From Zygnema cylindricum (Eukaryota; Streptophyta; Zygnematophyceae; Zygnematales; Zygnemataceae): a stretch of 64,000 nucleotides of DNA. Below, one piece after another: positions 21,701 through 31,446 of this stretch (position 1 is its first letter; the number at the start of each line of letters is the position of its first letter). A program made the translations under genes and the position numbers. The stretch covers positions 24,675-88,674 of the forward strand of contig JBBHKE010000657.1 in NCBI GenBank assembly GCA_037447655.1, written 5' to 3'. A model generated the notes under the pieces. The model worked only from the letters and a program-made list of their open reading frames with translations, was not told where the DNA came from and did no database searches.

Positions 21701-22921
21701 CATGTAAAACTCTGAAAAAAAAATCCAAAAGGAATGTTTAGAACTATAAAAAACATCCAAAAAGGAGCATGTAAAACCGTAAAAAAAAAAAACATGTACA
21801 AGAGAAAGTTGAAAATTAGTGACCTTACCTGCCTTGCTAAATTCTTGCCACATGGCTGCCTCATGATCGGCTATACCACATATGCAAACCTTCACATTTT
21901 CCTCCCCAAGAACTTGCCATAACAGTTTTCCTGTGTTGTTCTTCCTCAAATACTCCTATTTGTTCCCAAAAATCCCATGAAAACGTAAATTAAAATATAC
22001 TGAAAAATATTAAGCCATCACTGAGACTGGTATCCATGTCTGTTTGCGGATTTCTGTTTGCATGCGATAGAATTTAGTCCAAAGAATCCATATGTAGGTA
22101 GAAAACAACACCTTCATTCATGATCTGGATAAAGAAACAATACACATTGATATCTCTAAGAATGTCAGAACATAGTCCACCAAAATTACTGCGGCCCAAA
22201 TGAACTTACAATAAAAAACGTTTACACTTCTCTGAACTTTGATCAAGCTTTCGAAGTAAACTCAAAATTACATGAGAGCAAAAGATAAGAGGAGAACAAG
22301 AGATAGTGTAAGAAGGACGCTTGTCAAACACACAACCTACATCTCACATTCACCAAAAATTATGGCGAAGAGTGATAAAGACTTGTTAATGCCCACCTTG
22401 GGATGCAAGTAGAGCCATAATCGAACTCCTGCATTAAAAGGTATTTGTTGTACTGCAGCACAATTGCAGTCTTCCTTTGGGAGCCAGCACTGTAGATCCC
22501 ATAACTCCAAAAAAGAGTTTTTAAAAATGATGTAGGGTTCCAAAGTTCCAGCAAAACACTACAACCATCATAATGCATTGTCTTCCAAAAATTGTGTCAC
22601 TATACACTAAAACACAATCTGATCATAAATCCGCTTAACATTGGAAAGAATTCGAAGTGTAAATGACTCGAATAGACCTACAAAGCCCATAACTAATGCC
22701 GATCAATTATAATACATGAAGTTTTAATGCAACAAAAAAATTATAACGGAATTGGCAAGAGTTTCGGGCATGGAATGTACCCTTGAACACAAATAACCCA
22801 AACATCCAAGCATACGCGCTGCAACTTGTCGAGCTGCAAAAGCACGAAGTTTTTCCTCTTTGTCCGCAACATTTGCATATTGATGCCTAAACCGTTTTTC
22901 TTCTTCCACAGAAATATCTTC
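18764..22921 (-). CDS. DTW-domain tRNA-uridine aminocarboxypropyltransferase (5' exon not assigned)
   Basis: DTW-domain proteins (TapT/DTWD family) transfer the aminocarboxypropyl group of S-adenosylmethionine to tRNA uridine, giving acp3U. Exons in transcript order: 22921-22748 (EEEKRFRHQYANVADKEEK, FAARQVAARMLGCLGYLCSR); about 22513-22397 (LWDLQCWLPKEDCNC, GVRLWLYLHPK); 21955-21829 (EYLRKNNTGKLLWQVLG, GIADHEAAMW); 21186-21059 (SVWCVFPARKFDD); 20757-20665, with the signature VLIDGTWSNCRAM; 20387-20302 (SPSAPSVMHALR); 19032-18764 (TCTAAAAANLLREL to TAG). Phases agree at every junction from 22397 onward. The 5' edge of the second exon is uncertain (22513, or further upstream at a ttgtag near 22562). 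The N-terminus is missing. The ORF at 24325-25650 could supply it but has no clear donor in phase. Confidence 0.75.
19013..19500 (-). repeat. Tandem array derived from the last-exon acceptor of the DTW gene
   Basis: The last exon begins after ttttcag with gccccagccctcaaaagagagg. Five further degenerate copies of this acceptor-plus-exon-start unit follow upstream in the intron, at about 19141-19168, 19231-19258, 19308-19330, 19380-19402 and 19450-19472 on the plus strand. There each reads roughly cctctcttttgagggctgtggcc. Spacing is about 70-130 bp. Some copies keep a plausible cag or tag acceptor. Confidence 0.7.
21596..21795 (-). repeat. AT-rich minisatellite in a DTW-gene intron
   Basis: About five imperfect 38-40-bp units of the form aacatgtaaaactntgnaaaa then catccaaaaaggaatgttta. 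They lie just downstream of the donor of exon 21955-21829. Confidence 0.65.
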
Positions 22922-24324
22922 CTGCAAATCACATATGCAAATTGCATGTGAGACACCTGGCTTTCAATGTAAACAGTTCACAAAGCAAAAAAACATAAAG
23001 AGAGTATGCTTTGGTTAAATTTGAAACAGTGAAAAGCTGTTACTGACAATCGGAAAAAAACCGAATCAAACACAAGTATAGCCAATGCGATTCTGTCAAC
23101 AAAGAAAGGACAGGAAGCATGCAGATTGTCCACACAGTTTCAAAACTGGACGAAACCAAGAGCTGTGACGTCACCATCTTTCCGATTCGCTGTGATCTGC
23201 ATTGATACAAATAACTCTAGGCATGTACTCACTCACATTTTTTTGGTCATGTTTAAGCTATGTTTTGGTCATCTTTTGGTCATGTTACCCGATCTTTGGT
23301 CAAAATTGTGTAACATGACCAAATTATGACCAAAACATGAATATAACATGACTGGAGCATCACCAAAACCTGACCAAAGGATGACAGAAACACGACCAAA
23401 ACTTGACCAAAAACATGATAAAAAAATTTAAGTGAAAACATGACAAGTGTGAACAGCCCAGTAACGCATGCAACACACTCCATGTAATGCTGTTTCATTT
23501 TCTTTTCAATTTCTTATCAGCCACAGTTGAAAACAATACACAAATTTCAGACAGGCTAAGATCTTTCGAACAAAATTACAGACCGACACCATCCAGAAAT
23601 TGAGTCATTCTTTTATGATCCCAAAACCACTATTCAAGAACCCTTTATTCTGCCACACATTCACAAACTTTTTATCGATAAAACCCGTGTTTCCAATATG
23701 TAAAAAATTACGACAAACAACTGTTGACGGCTACGCATAACCTCGAGTAAACACTAGAACCCAGATCATTTTTCATCATCACATATCCCAAAAAAAGGAA
23801 GTTTAAAAATTCCCTTTTCAGTTCCCTGGTGATAAGGCTTTCCAAAAGCTTTTCACGAATTTCAAGTTTTCCAAAGGAAAAGAAGATTTGAGAAATTTCC
23901 AACATTGCTAGGATTTTACAGGGTTCCAAATTCCTTTCTTGTAGATGCGGGATTAGAAATGAATAATACTAATTTAGTGTAGAGAGACATGGCGACTTGT
24001 AGTCCAATCTCTTAAATAGTGTCCATAACACTATTTATGACTTTTGGCCAAAAAAAACTCGCGACTGAAATAGTGTTATTGACGCTAATGACCAAGGGCA
24101 GTGTACTTTACAAATTTTCCTGGCTTACTTTGTCTAGATAACATACAAACATAACTGCTTTATCGTAAATGTCATGATTGTCTGTCTTCAACGTTGTGAC
24201 CCAATTATAGAAGATGGACAAAAGTCATCGGCACAATTCTTTAAGATGAAAATTAGTGTGTTGCTCACATTAGTACTTTTGCAGCCCAAAAACGCACGGA
24301 AGGAAGAATTTAATGTGGTCCTCA
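22922..24324. other. No gene assigned; contains foldback and MITE remnant
   Basis: Most likely the first intron or upstream region of the DTW gene. It contains a foldback array at 23241-23420 and a MITE remnant at about 23960-24105 (agtgtagagagacatggcga, cttaaatagtg, gttattgacgctaatga) that matches the interior of the element at 35892-36071. Confidence 0.4.
23241..23420. repeat. Foldback array of tggtcat / atgacca motifs
   Basis: The left arm has repeated ttttggtcatgt-type words and the right arm repeated acatgaccaaaa-type words. The arms can pair (tttggtcatgttac with gtaacatgaccaaa around gatctttggtc). The right arm continues as a loose tandem of 12-16-bp units. Confidence 0.65.
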
Positions 24325-25650
24325 TTAATGGTGGCGAAGAGTGGGTCCAAGAGTCCCTGCCTTCCTCTTCTCTGGAGAAGCCCTCAAATCGCCGTTTCTT
24401 GCAACAGGCGGACCCATTTTGTCTCCGTTTTCGCCTCCTTCACCTTCTTTTCCTTCTTTTCCTTCTTCTCCTCCGTCTCCTTCTTCGCTCTCCCTTCCTC
24501 CAATTCTCGAATCTCCCGACATAAGTTGCTCTTCAAAAGCTACTATCTCCAAAGCCAATTCTCTGACCAGCAACGGAGTTTCTCCCATCCAAGGGGTTGA
24601 ACCTAAGACATACGGTAACTGTGACCGTTTATGACTGAAATTTCCATTCCAAGAGACATTATTCGTGCAATAATTATCCAAGTTGTCATTGTCTCCGTCG
24701 CTAGTTACTGACAAACTATGTGGTTCAGAAATACTATTAGGGCTTGCAACACCATTAGGGTTTGCAAAAATATTCGGGTTTGTTATAATATTAGGTTTGG
24801 CAGGAGGTACATCTAGATTATCAATGGAACTCCTCTGTGTCTTTTCATTCATAGTATTTGCATCTTCTTTTAGAATGGAAATTGTTTGTAGGTTTTCATT
24901 GTCTTTGACTTTCTCTGCTCCTAACCTTAAATGTTTAGATATCTTTTCAAATTGAATGGCAGGATCCATAACTGATGTTTTAGAGTTTTGAGGTTTATCC
25001 TCAATTTCAATTTCTAACTTCAAAGGCTTACTCAAACTGTTGTTATCCAGTTTTGACCAACTTTGGTTATTGCTCTCAACTAAAGGTCTTGAATCTTCAA
25101 TTCCTGATTTGACAGAAATAGTAGGAATAATAGAATTTGCCTGTTTTCCAAAAGGTCTACCAGAAATTTTTGCCAATTGAAAAGATGATCCGCCAAAAGT
25201 GGAAACACATATTGAAGCCATAAATTCAAAAGGTCTTAACTGAATCCCTATACATTTATTATTGTTAGCTCCACAATCAACTCCAAACCTCTTTTTTAAT
25301 ACAGGATAATCTAGATACCATCTTAACACAAGTTTAGGTTTAGAAATTGGATATGAACGGCTGAAAGTACAGTCAGATAAATAATATAAACCCGAGAACT
25401 TATTTTTTGATTGATAGGGATTCAGTCTTTTTAAGTGAGTCTTAAATATAGAACAATAAGGTTTGGGTATGCTAATAGGGCAAAGAAGAGAAGACAACAA
25501 GGCTTTCGTATTAGCAACAAACAAGGAGTTTGCAAATAATAGAGGTTTAGAAGTAAAACTAAATAAGGACTTTGAAGACAATGAAGGTTTAAGAGATAAC
25601 ACAAACAAGGAGCTTGATTTTCGAAGGAAAACACAGGTACCCGGAAACAT
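24325..25650 (-). CDS. Unrecognised 441-residue ORF
   Basis: The longest uninterrupted frame in the window. The N-terminus is rich in Ser, Leu, Phe and Lys with almost no acid for about 80 residues, like an organelle transit peptide. The middle is Asn/Ser/Pro-rich (PNIITNPNIFANPNGVASPN). Near residue 370 is a compact block, LPYVLGSTPWMGETPLLVRE then LALEIVAFEEQLMSG, which looks like a helical domain start. A Gly/Glu-rich run and a basic end follow. I recognise no family. It ends at a TAA 1.4 kb upstream of the first secure DTW exon on the same strand, so it may be that gene's first exon, a separate gene, or a transposon ORF. Its start codon sits exactly at the edge of the duplicated U6 segment (25652 onward), which favours caution. 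Confidence 0.45.
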   Translation of the reverse strand: MFPGTCVFLRKSSSLFVLSLKPSLSSKSLFSFTSKPLLFANSLFVANTKALLSSLLCPISIPKPYCSIFKTHLKRLNPYQSKNKFSGLYYLSDCTFSRSYPISKPKLVLRWYLDYPVLKKRFGVDCGANNNKCIGIQLRPFEFMASICVSTFGGSSFQLAKISGRPFGKQANSIIPTISVKSGIEDSRPLVESNNQSWSKLDNNSLSKPLKLEIEIEDKPQNSKTSVMDPAIQFEKISKHLRLGAEKVKDNENLQTISILKEDANTMNEKTQRSSIDNLDVPPAKPNIITNPNIFANPNGVASPNSISEPHSLSVTSDGDNDNLDNYCTNNVSWNGNFSHKRSQLPYVLGSTPWMGETPLLVRELALEIVAFEEQLMSGDSRIGGRESEEGDGGEEGKEGKEGEGGENGDKMGPPVARNGDLRASPEKRKAGTLGPTLRHH

Positions 25651-25804
25651 GGACTGGTGTCATAAGTTTGGAGAATGGAAAGAGATGAAGCACAAATTCA
25701 AATTACGGCTGACGACTGGAATGATTGTAATATCTGCTATTAAATTTGTTCTAATTTGCTCGAACACAAGGTCACCGTGAAAGAACACGCAGGGAATTGC
25801 GTCC

Positions 25805-25856
25805 AAAAAATTTGGACCATTTCTCGATTTGTGCGTGTCATCCTTGCGCAGGGGCC

Positions 25857-25888
<32 letters not shown>

Positions 25889-25906
25889 ACGGATGTCCCG
25901 AAGGAC
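25805..25906 (-). ncRNA. U6: U6 spliceosomal snRNA
   Basis: U6 is the catalytic-core snRNA of the spliceosome, made by RNA polymerase III. The minus strand reads gtccttcgggacatccg at the 5' hairpin, then aaattggaacgatacagaga, then agattagcatggcccctgcg (ACAGAGA box and AGC triad region), then caaggatgacacgcacaaat, and ends ggtccaaattttttgg. The T-run is the Pol III terminator. The only 5' oddity is gtccttcggga where most plants have one more C or T in the stem. The essential ACAGAGA and AGC elements are intact. The correct promoter lies just upstream, so I take it as a real gene. Confidence 0.92.
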
Positions 25907-25925
25907 AGAAACAAATGTGAAATTA

Positions 25926-25972
25926 CTATATATATAACGTTGTTCAAAAAAGCGGAAAAAGTTGTGGGACAT
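25926..25972 (-). promoter_or_regulatory. U6 promoter: USE plus TATA box
   Basis: On the minus strand gtcccacaac (25970-25961) matches the plant upstream sequence element RTCCCACATCG at its first eight bases. A TATA box (ttatatatatag, 25937-25926) lies about 21-30 bases before the RNA start at 25906. The gap between USE and TATA is about 24 bp, the short spacing that in plants specifies Pol III and not Pol II. Confidence 0.85.
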
Positions 25973-26576
25973 GAAGCTAATAATTACATTGAAGAAATTT
26001 GTCCAAATGTTGAGGGTACTGTACAGCTTCAATGCTAACCGTACGCAAATTTGCCGTGAACATTGTACGAACGGTACGATTTACCCTAAAAACGAAGGTA
26101 AATCTTCGATAATGCAACTACGGTCACTGTGCAGGCTGAGAAACTACTGTACAGTACTGTACTGTAGCTCGAAACGGTTTTACAAACTGAGAGCAAATCT
26201 TCATTGTAACGGAGACCCCTTCGTTAGCGCAAAAAGGTAATGGACCGAACCTCCCAAACAAAACATTGGACCCCACTCCTTCATTAGGGAGGCGACGCGT
26301 TGATAATGCTTCCAAAAAATACTCTGTTTGCACTTTGCACCCAAATATTTGACGTCGTCACATCGTAGGATCCCGGGAAGTGGACAAAAGATAAAAATTA
26401 ACCAAAATATTTTAGGAAAAAAGACAAAAAAATAACAAATATAGCGTTGCTCTCATGTACGCTTCAAATATATTCCTACGTGGTCGCTTACTGTCAACAT
26501 AAAACATCCTTTTCAAACTTGTCAATTGGCCTAGGGAATTGCTAATCGCAGAGACGATTTTTGCTGCGCGCAGGTA

Positions 26577-27066
26577 CACCGTGAATCGCTATTAGCGTAA
26601 TAAAAAATATAGCGTAATGAAACAATTAGCGTACTTTACGGTAAATTGTGTTTTTTCGGGTACACCATGATACTAATTTATCATGTACTCTAATTTGTAA
26701 ACTGCTTTGTAAAAAATTTCGGCACGTAATATGTCCACACTAAATCATGTATATGTACGAAATTGTTCAAAGCGTACGCCGTCGCGTTTTTTTGACATCT
26801 GCGTATGCCGGAAAATATTTACGCAATTATATATTATTATATTTTCTGTACTTTTAAATATAAAAATGTACGAAATAGTACAGATCTTGGCAGTCCGTAC
26901 ATCACACTATTTAAAATGACACTAAATTACAGTTATGAACCGCATTGAGCGGGGTACCTCAAATAACGTGCAAAAACATTTAGCGTACTTTATTCTATTT
27001 GAGAATTTGCCCCAAAAAAAGGGGTACCCCAATTAGCGTCATGTACGCTAATAGCGATTCACGGTG
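26577..27066. mobile_element. Mariner/Stowaway-like MITE nested in MULE-like element 1 (left arm)
   Basis: Ends are caccgtgaatcgctattag and its complement, with TA duplicated at 26575-26576 and 27067-27068. The right arm of the host element preserves the empty site (gcgcgcaggtagttgtc on the complement of 28314-28336) with a single TA. This proves both the element's borders and the TA target. Confidence 0.85.
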
Positions 27067-27308
27067 TAGTTGTCAGAAATTGTATATTTGAAGTACATTT
27101 TCGTACAAGCTACGTACCTTTGATTTTAGATTTGACGGTCAATCCGTCGAACAACTTTGACTGGCGGAATATTGTAACGGCGGTTAAAAAAGTGTCGCGC
27201 TTGCGAACGACGACCGTCATAAAAAAAAAAAAAATCACACGGCCGGCGCAGGTTTACTGTAACAAAACTGCGGCAGCCACATATAAATAAAATGGCTGCG
27301 CGCAGGTA

Positions 27309-27807
27309 CACCGCGCATCGTAATTAGAGTAATGAAAAAATTAGAGTAAAAAAAGAGAAAAAAATAATTAGAGTAATTTACTCTAATTTATGTGATAGAA
27401 CTGTTTCAAAAAGGAATTTACTCTAATTTATGCGGTGTACTCTAATTTGGCAAGCTAATATCCTCTACTGTAAATAAGGTATTTGTACAGAATCTGACAA
27501 AACGTACAGTTTATCGTCACCATGACGTTTGCACTACGCGGTTTGTTAAAACGCAGTTACATAATAATGGCCTCTATTAAATCATTATTTGTACTTTTTT
27601 ACTTATAAAAGTACAATTTGCACGGTCGGACGTCGTCCGTACTCCACACTATTTAAAACGAACATATATTAAAATTAAAACGTTAATTAAACCTTACCTA
27701 AAATAGCATAATGAAAAAATTATAATCATTTACTCTATTTGATGTGATAGAGTCGAAATTTCGAGCGACCGAATTAGAGTAATTTACTCTAATTACGATT
27801 CGCAGTA
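27309..27807. mobile_element. Second mariner-like MITE nested in MULE-like element 1
   Basis: The left end is caccgcgcatcgtaattaga and the right end ttacgattcgcagta, with TA at 27307-27308 and 27808-27809. The matching empty site is in the right arm near 28078-28100 (complement gcgcgcaggtagttcacac). The right terminus has drifted (cagta where cggtg is expected). Confidence 0.75.
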
Positions 27808-29050
27808 TAGTTCACACACATTTGACTTAGTCACAAAAAATAAATCTACTCGCGAACCGGAACGCTGAACCAGTGAAGTATGTTCTGTGGAGGTGTTGAT
27901 TCGTAAATAGTGTGACTTCATTTGGTCGCGCGTGACGACGCGTCATTTTAGTTTCATCGATATTTAAAAGCGGGTACGCTTTTTTATTTTGTACTAAGTT
28001 TATTTCGTTTCGTGCGAGTTCATACATGTTGTACGTCGTCTTTTAATTTGTGTTAGCGTCAAAGTCGAATGTCAGTGTGAACTACCTGCGCGCAACCATT
28101 TTATTTATATGTGGCTGCCGCAGTTTTGTTACAGTAAACCTGCGCCGGGCGTGTGAATTTAATTATTTTTATGACGGTCGACGTATGTAAGCGCGACACT
28201 TTTTAACCACCGTTACAATATTCCGCCAGTCAAAGTTGTTCGACGAATTGACCATCTAATTTGAACTTAAAGGTACGTAGCTTGTACAAAAATGTACTTC
28301 AAATGTACAATTTCTGACAACTACCTGCGCGCAACAAAAATAGTCTCTGCGATTAGCAATTCCCTTGGCCTATCGGTCTATTGGACCAGTCAGTTATTCC
28401 GTTACTCTACAGTAGTCATGCGACACTTTACTGTAGTTCAAACTTGGGAATTGATAATGACAGTGACTGTTTTGGTTGCGGACATTCACTTACGTAATTT
28501 TGTCAAAAACGTACGTTTGGAGTACACACAGGTACAAATAAAGCACCGTTGAGTACAAATTTGACGGTCAATCGGTTGAACAACTTTGACTTTTAAAATA
28601 ATTTTCAACCGCTTAAAATTGTCGCGCTTGCGAACGTCGACCGTCATAATAAATTTAGCAATTCACACGGCCGGCGAACGTTTACGGTAACAAAACTGCG
28701 GCAACCACATGTAATTAAAAAGTGTTACAGACAGTCACTTTTTGTCGTTATGTGAGCTCCACGGTTAGAGCACTTAGCCGCAAAATTGAAATTTAATCGT
28801 CTAAGCGTTACATTGAACTTAGACGCAAAGTGAAACGAAACCTCTTGAAACTGAAGTCTCGTACGGAAATATTGCCGGTTCGTCGTACACGTAAAATATC
28901 TACGTGGACGAAAAAATCGCGTGACGCTTCGCGAACCAACATTTCTTCGAAATCGACAAGCGTGCGATTCGTACAAACGAAAACGGCGCTCGCATCAAAC
29001 CGAACCGACTCAAAATTACAGTATCGAATGAAACAACACACAACTGAGGG

Positions 29051-29679
29051 CAGAGGTCGCAAAAGTCAATAAATTTCATACCCGAAACCGACCGGTTTTT
29101 TTTTTTCAAAATCTGAGTAACCGACGCCCGACCGAGTTTTGTCACGCTCCAAAATTGTTAACCGTTAACCGACCGTCGTTTACGAAAAAAAAAATTAACC
29201 GAATCTTTATTTTTCGCGACTAACCGTGCCCGCCCGTAACCGAAAAAATACAAAATTAATCAATGTACGACGGAATAAGCCAATAATTACGATTTGTCGC
29301 GTTCCCTAAGATTTTCGAAATGAATAGTGTACTATCATGTCAAAGTTGCGACGCTTTGTTGCGTTCCCTTCGATTTGCGAAATAAACAGCTTACTACATT
29401 ACCGTGTCAGATTTGCGACGCTAATCACGATGTCTCGTACTTCCACGATGCCAAAGAGTACAAAGTGCAAGAATGTTGGATTATAGGGACAGTACAAAAT
29501 TTTCATTTTTTTTGGTTTTTAGTTGACCGACCGTAACCGACCGTTTTTTTTTTTCATGGTGAATCAACCGACCGTTACTGCCCGACCCCCAAAATTTGGC
29601 AACCGAATCCGTTCCGGATCCGGCGCGGGCGGTCGGTTAACGGTCGGTCACGGTTTCGGTTGACCGTTTGCGACCTCTG
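29051..29679 (+). mobile_element. hAT-like MITE, copy 3
   Basis: A 629-bp element from cagaggtcgcaaaagtcaat to tttgcgacctctg, with the 8-bp duplication actgaggg at 29043-29050 and 29680-29687. It is nearly identical in plan to 53935-54677 but has about two of the internal 60-bp units (29297-29420) where that copy has about four. Confidence 0.9.
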
Positions 29680-29929
29680 ACTGAGGGTCCGATGCGAACC
29701 GAACAAAACATTTGACGGCGCGATTTCGGCCGACGCCGATTCGCCCAATATCCTAACATTTCGCTGTCGATGTAAGACTGTTGATTCGTATATAGTGTGG
29801 CTCGATTTCGTCGCGCGTGACGACGCGCATTTTTTTCATTTAATTTCAAATGATATGGTTCATTTTATTATAACAGTTTATTTCGTTTCGTGCGTTATAA
29901 TATTTCTGTACGAAACTTATAGTACCTCA

Positions 29930-30647
29930 GGGTAACATTCCATTAGGCGGTCCTAGTAAATGTATGAACAAGTCTACTGACAACGTTTACTGGAAGTCCG
30001 CTCCATTTTGTCGGGCCAGTAACGAACCTTCCCCAATTATGATTGGCTCCACATAGGTTAGATTTCCAGATTCCGAATATCTTAAAAGAATCTACAAACG
30101 TAAAGTCAGAACGAAATACCTGTACGACCGGAGGTAGTTAATGATTCGTACGTCAAGTTTGCGGCTAGATTTTGTTTTTCAAAATGAAAATCAAAATTTC
30201 GAAATGGAATGGCAAAAGGACGCGGCAAACTTTGAATGTCGGTGGATGTCAGACGGAGCGTGCGAGGATATTTTCGACTGACCTGCATCCAGCGTGGCAG
30301 GTGGCACATGGCCTGTATGACGTGTACGCTTGTGATCGCTTGTTCAAAGTAGATATTTTTTTGCTTTTTCACGTGTACCAATGGTAATCATCGATTGGGC
30401 CCCAACTCTCCTCGCGAGGAGAGTTGAGGGCCACTGGATGATGTGCGCGATTGCTTCGCGGATCTCAAAAAGTGAAACATCCAACGGTCAATAATGACGC
30501 CTACATCATTGGAGCTTCTCGACAGCTTTCCAGTAACGATGTTTCGTTGACAAAAAAAATAAAAATAGTACGTCTATGTACGGCACTGTACGAAAATGTA
30601 CGGTGTCCAGTAACGAACCCCACTTTTCGTCTAATGGAATGTTACCC
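29930..30647. mobile_element. Small TIR element A (3-bp TCA duplication)
   Basis: Starts gggtaacattccattaggcg and ends with the complement (ctaatggaatgttaccc), flanked by tca at 29927-29929 and 30648-30650. The interior has no recognised ORF. A 3-bp duplication points to PIF/Harbinger-like elements, but tca is not their usual TWA target. Confidence 0.6.
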
Positions 30648-30650
30648 TCA

Positions 30651-31446
30651 GGGTAACCTTCCATCAGGCGAAAAGTGGGGTTGTTTACTGGAGAAAGTAC
30701 CGTTCCGTACTATGCCGTACTGTTTTTTTTTTTTTTTTTTCAAAAGATGTTTACTAAAAATTCGTTGAGATTCTCCAGACTTCTTGGAGAGAACTACCAC
30801 CGTCCGATTTTCAATTTTCGACGCAAACGCTTCTTGTTTCCAGTACGTAGCTAGTCTCCTCCAACTGTCCTCGGGAGGAGAGTTTGTGATTACTGGACGC
30901 GTGTTTTGGTCCACTTGTAAAGTCAGAGTCGATCCACGACAGACGTGAAGTAATAAACTTACATGTGGCAATTGGAGTGTACCGTGTGACATGAAAGCCA
31001 GCCTGTTCGACGACAAAAAAATCTTGGTTGTATGTTCGACGACAAAAAAAACTTTGTTTGTAGGACATCCTGTGACGTCTCCTTCATAAATGTGCTATAC
31101 AGCGATTTACGTACAAATGGTACATCCTTGGACATTTGTACAAACTTTAATTTTGCAACGGTTTTCGTGGCCGTTGATACCACAAAAACCGTAAGAACGT
31201 TCAGATTGTACATAAACGTGACGCTAATAGATATTTTAATCGGCGTCCGCCCGTACACATACGCAGCTGCGATTTTGTCCTTTTGAAAATGATGATTATT
31301 CCTGGGCGGCTCAAAAGGTCCTACGTGGTACCAATCGCAATCTAGCACCTCATTCACTGGCACGACCTGATGGAAGGGTGCTACAAATTTTACTCCCAGT
31401 AAACGTGTTCGTACGATTACTGGGAACGCCTGATGGAAGGTTACCC
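30651..31446. mobile_element. Small TIR element B, abutting A
   Basis: Starts gggtaaccttccatcaggcg and ends cctgatggaaggttaccc, flanked by tca (30648-30650 and 31447-31449). It shares the single middle tca with element A, so the two stand back to back and create a palindrome of about 60 bp at 30620-30680. Confidence 0.6.

Larger units (their letters stand above)
25652..26160. repeat. U6-bearing segment, duplicated at 6795-7262
   Basis: Matches 6795-7262 in order and orientation, including the U6 core, promoter and a shared upstream stretch (atgctaaccgtacgcaaatt; ggtaaatcttcgataatg). This copy keeps functional-looking U6 sequence and the other does not. Confidence 0.75.
26534..28364. mobile_element. 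MULE-like long-TIR element 1, with two nested MITEs
   Basis: The ends are gggaattgctaatcgcagag (26534) and its complement (ending 28364). The flanking 8-bp duplication is ttggccta, at 26526-26533 and 28365-28372. The inverted arms are about 280 bp each once the two MITEs in the left arm are removed, and about 260 bp lies between them. There is no transposase. Long TIRs with an 8-9-bp duplication fit Mutator-like elements. The sequence is unusually rich in gtac and cgtacg words. Confidence 0.8.
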
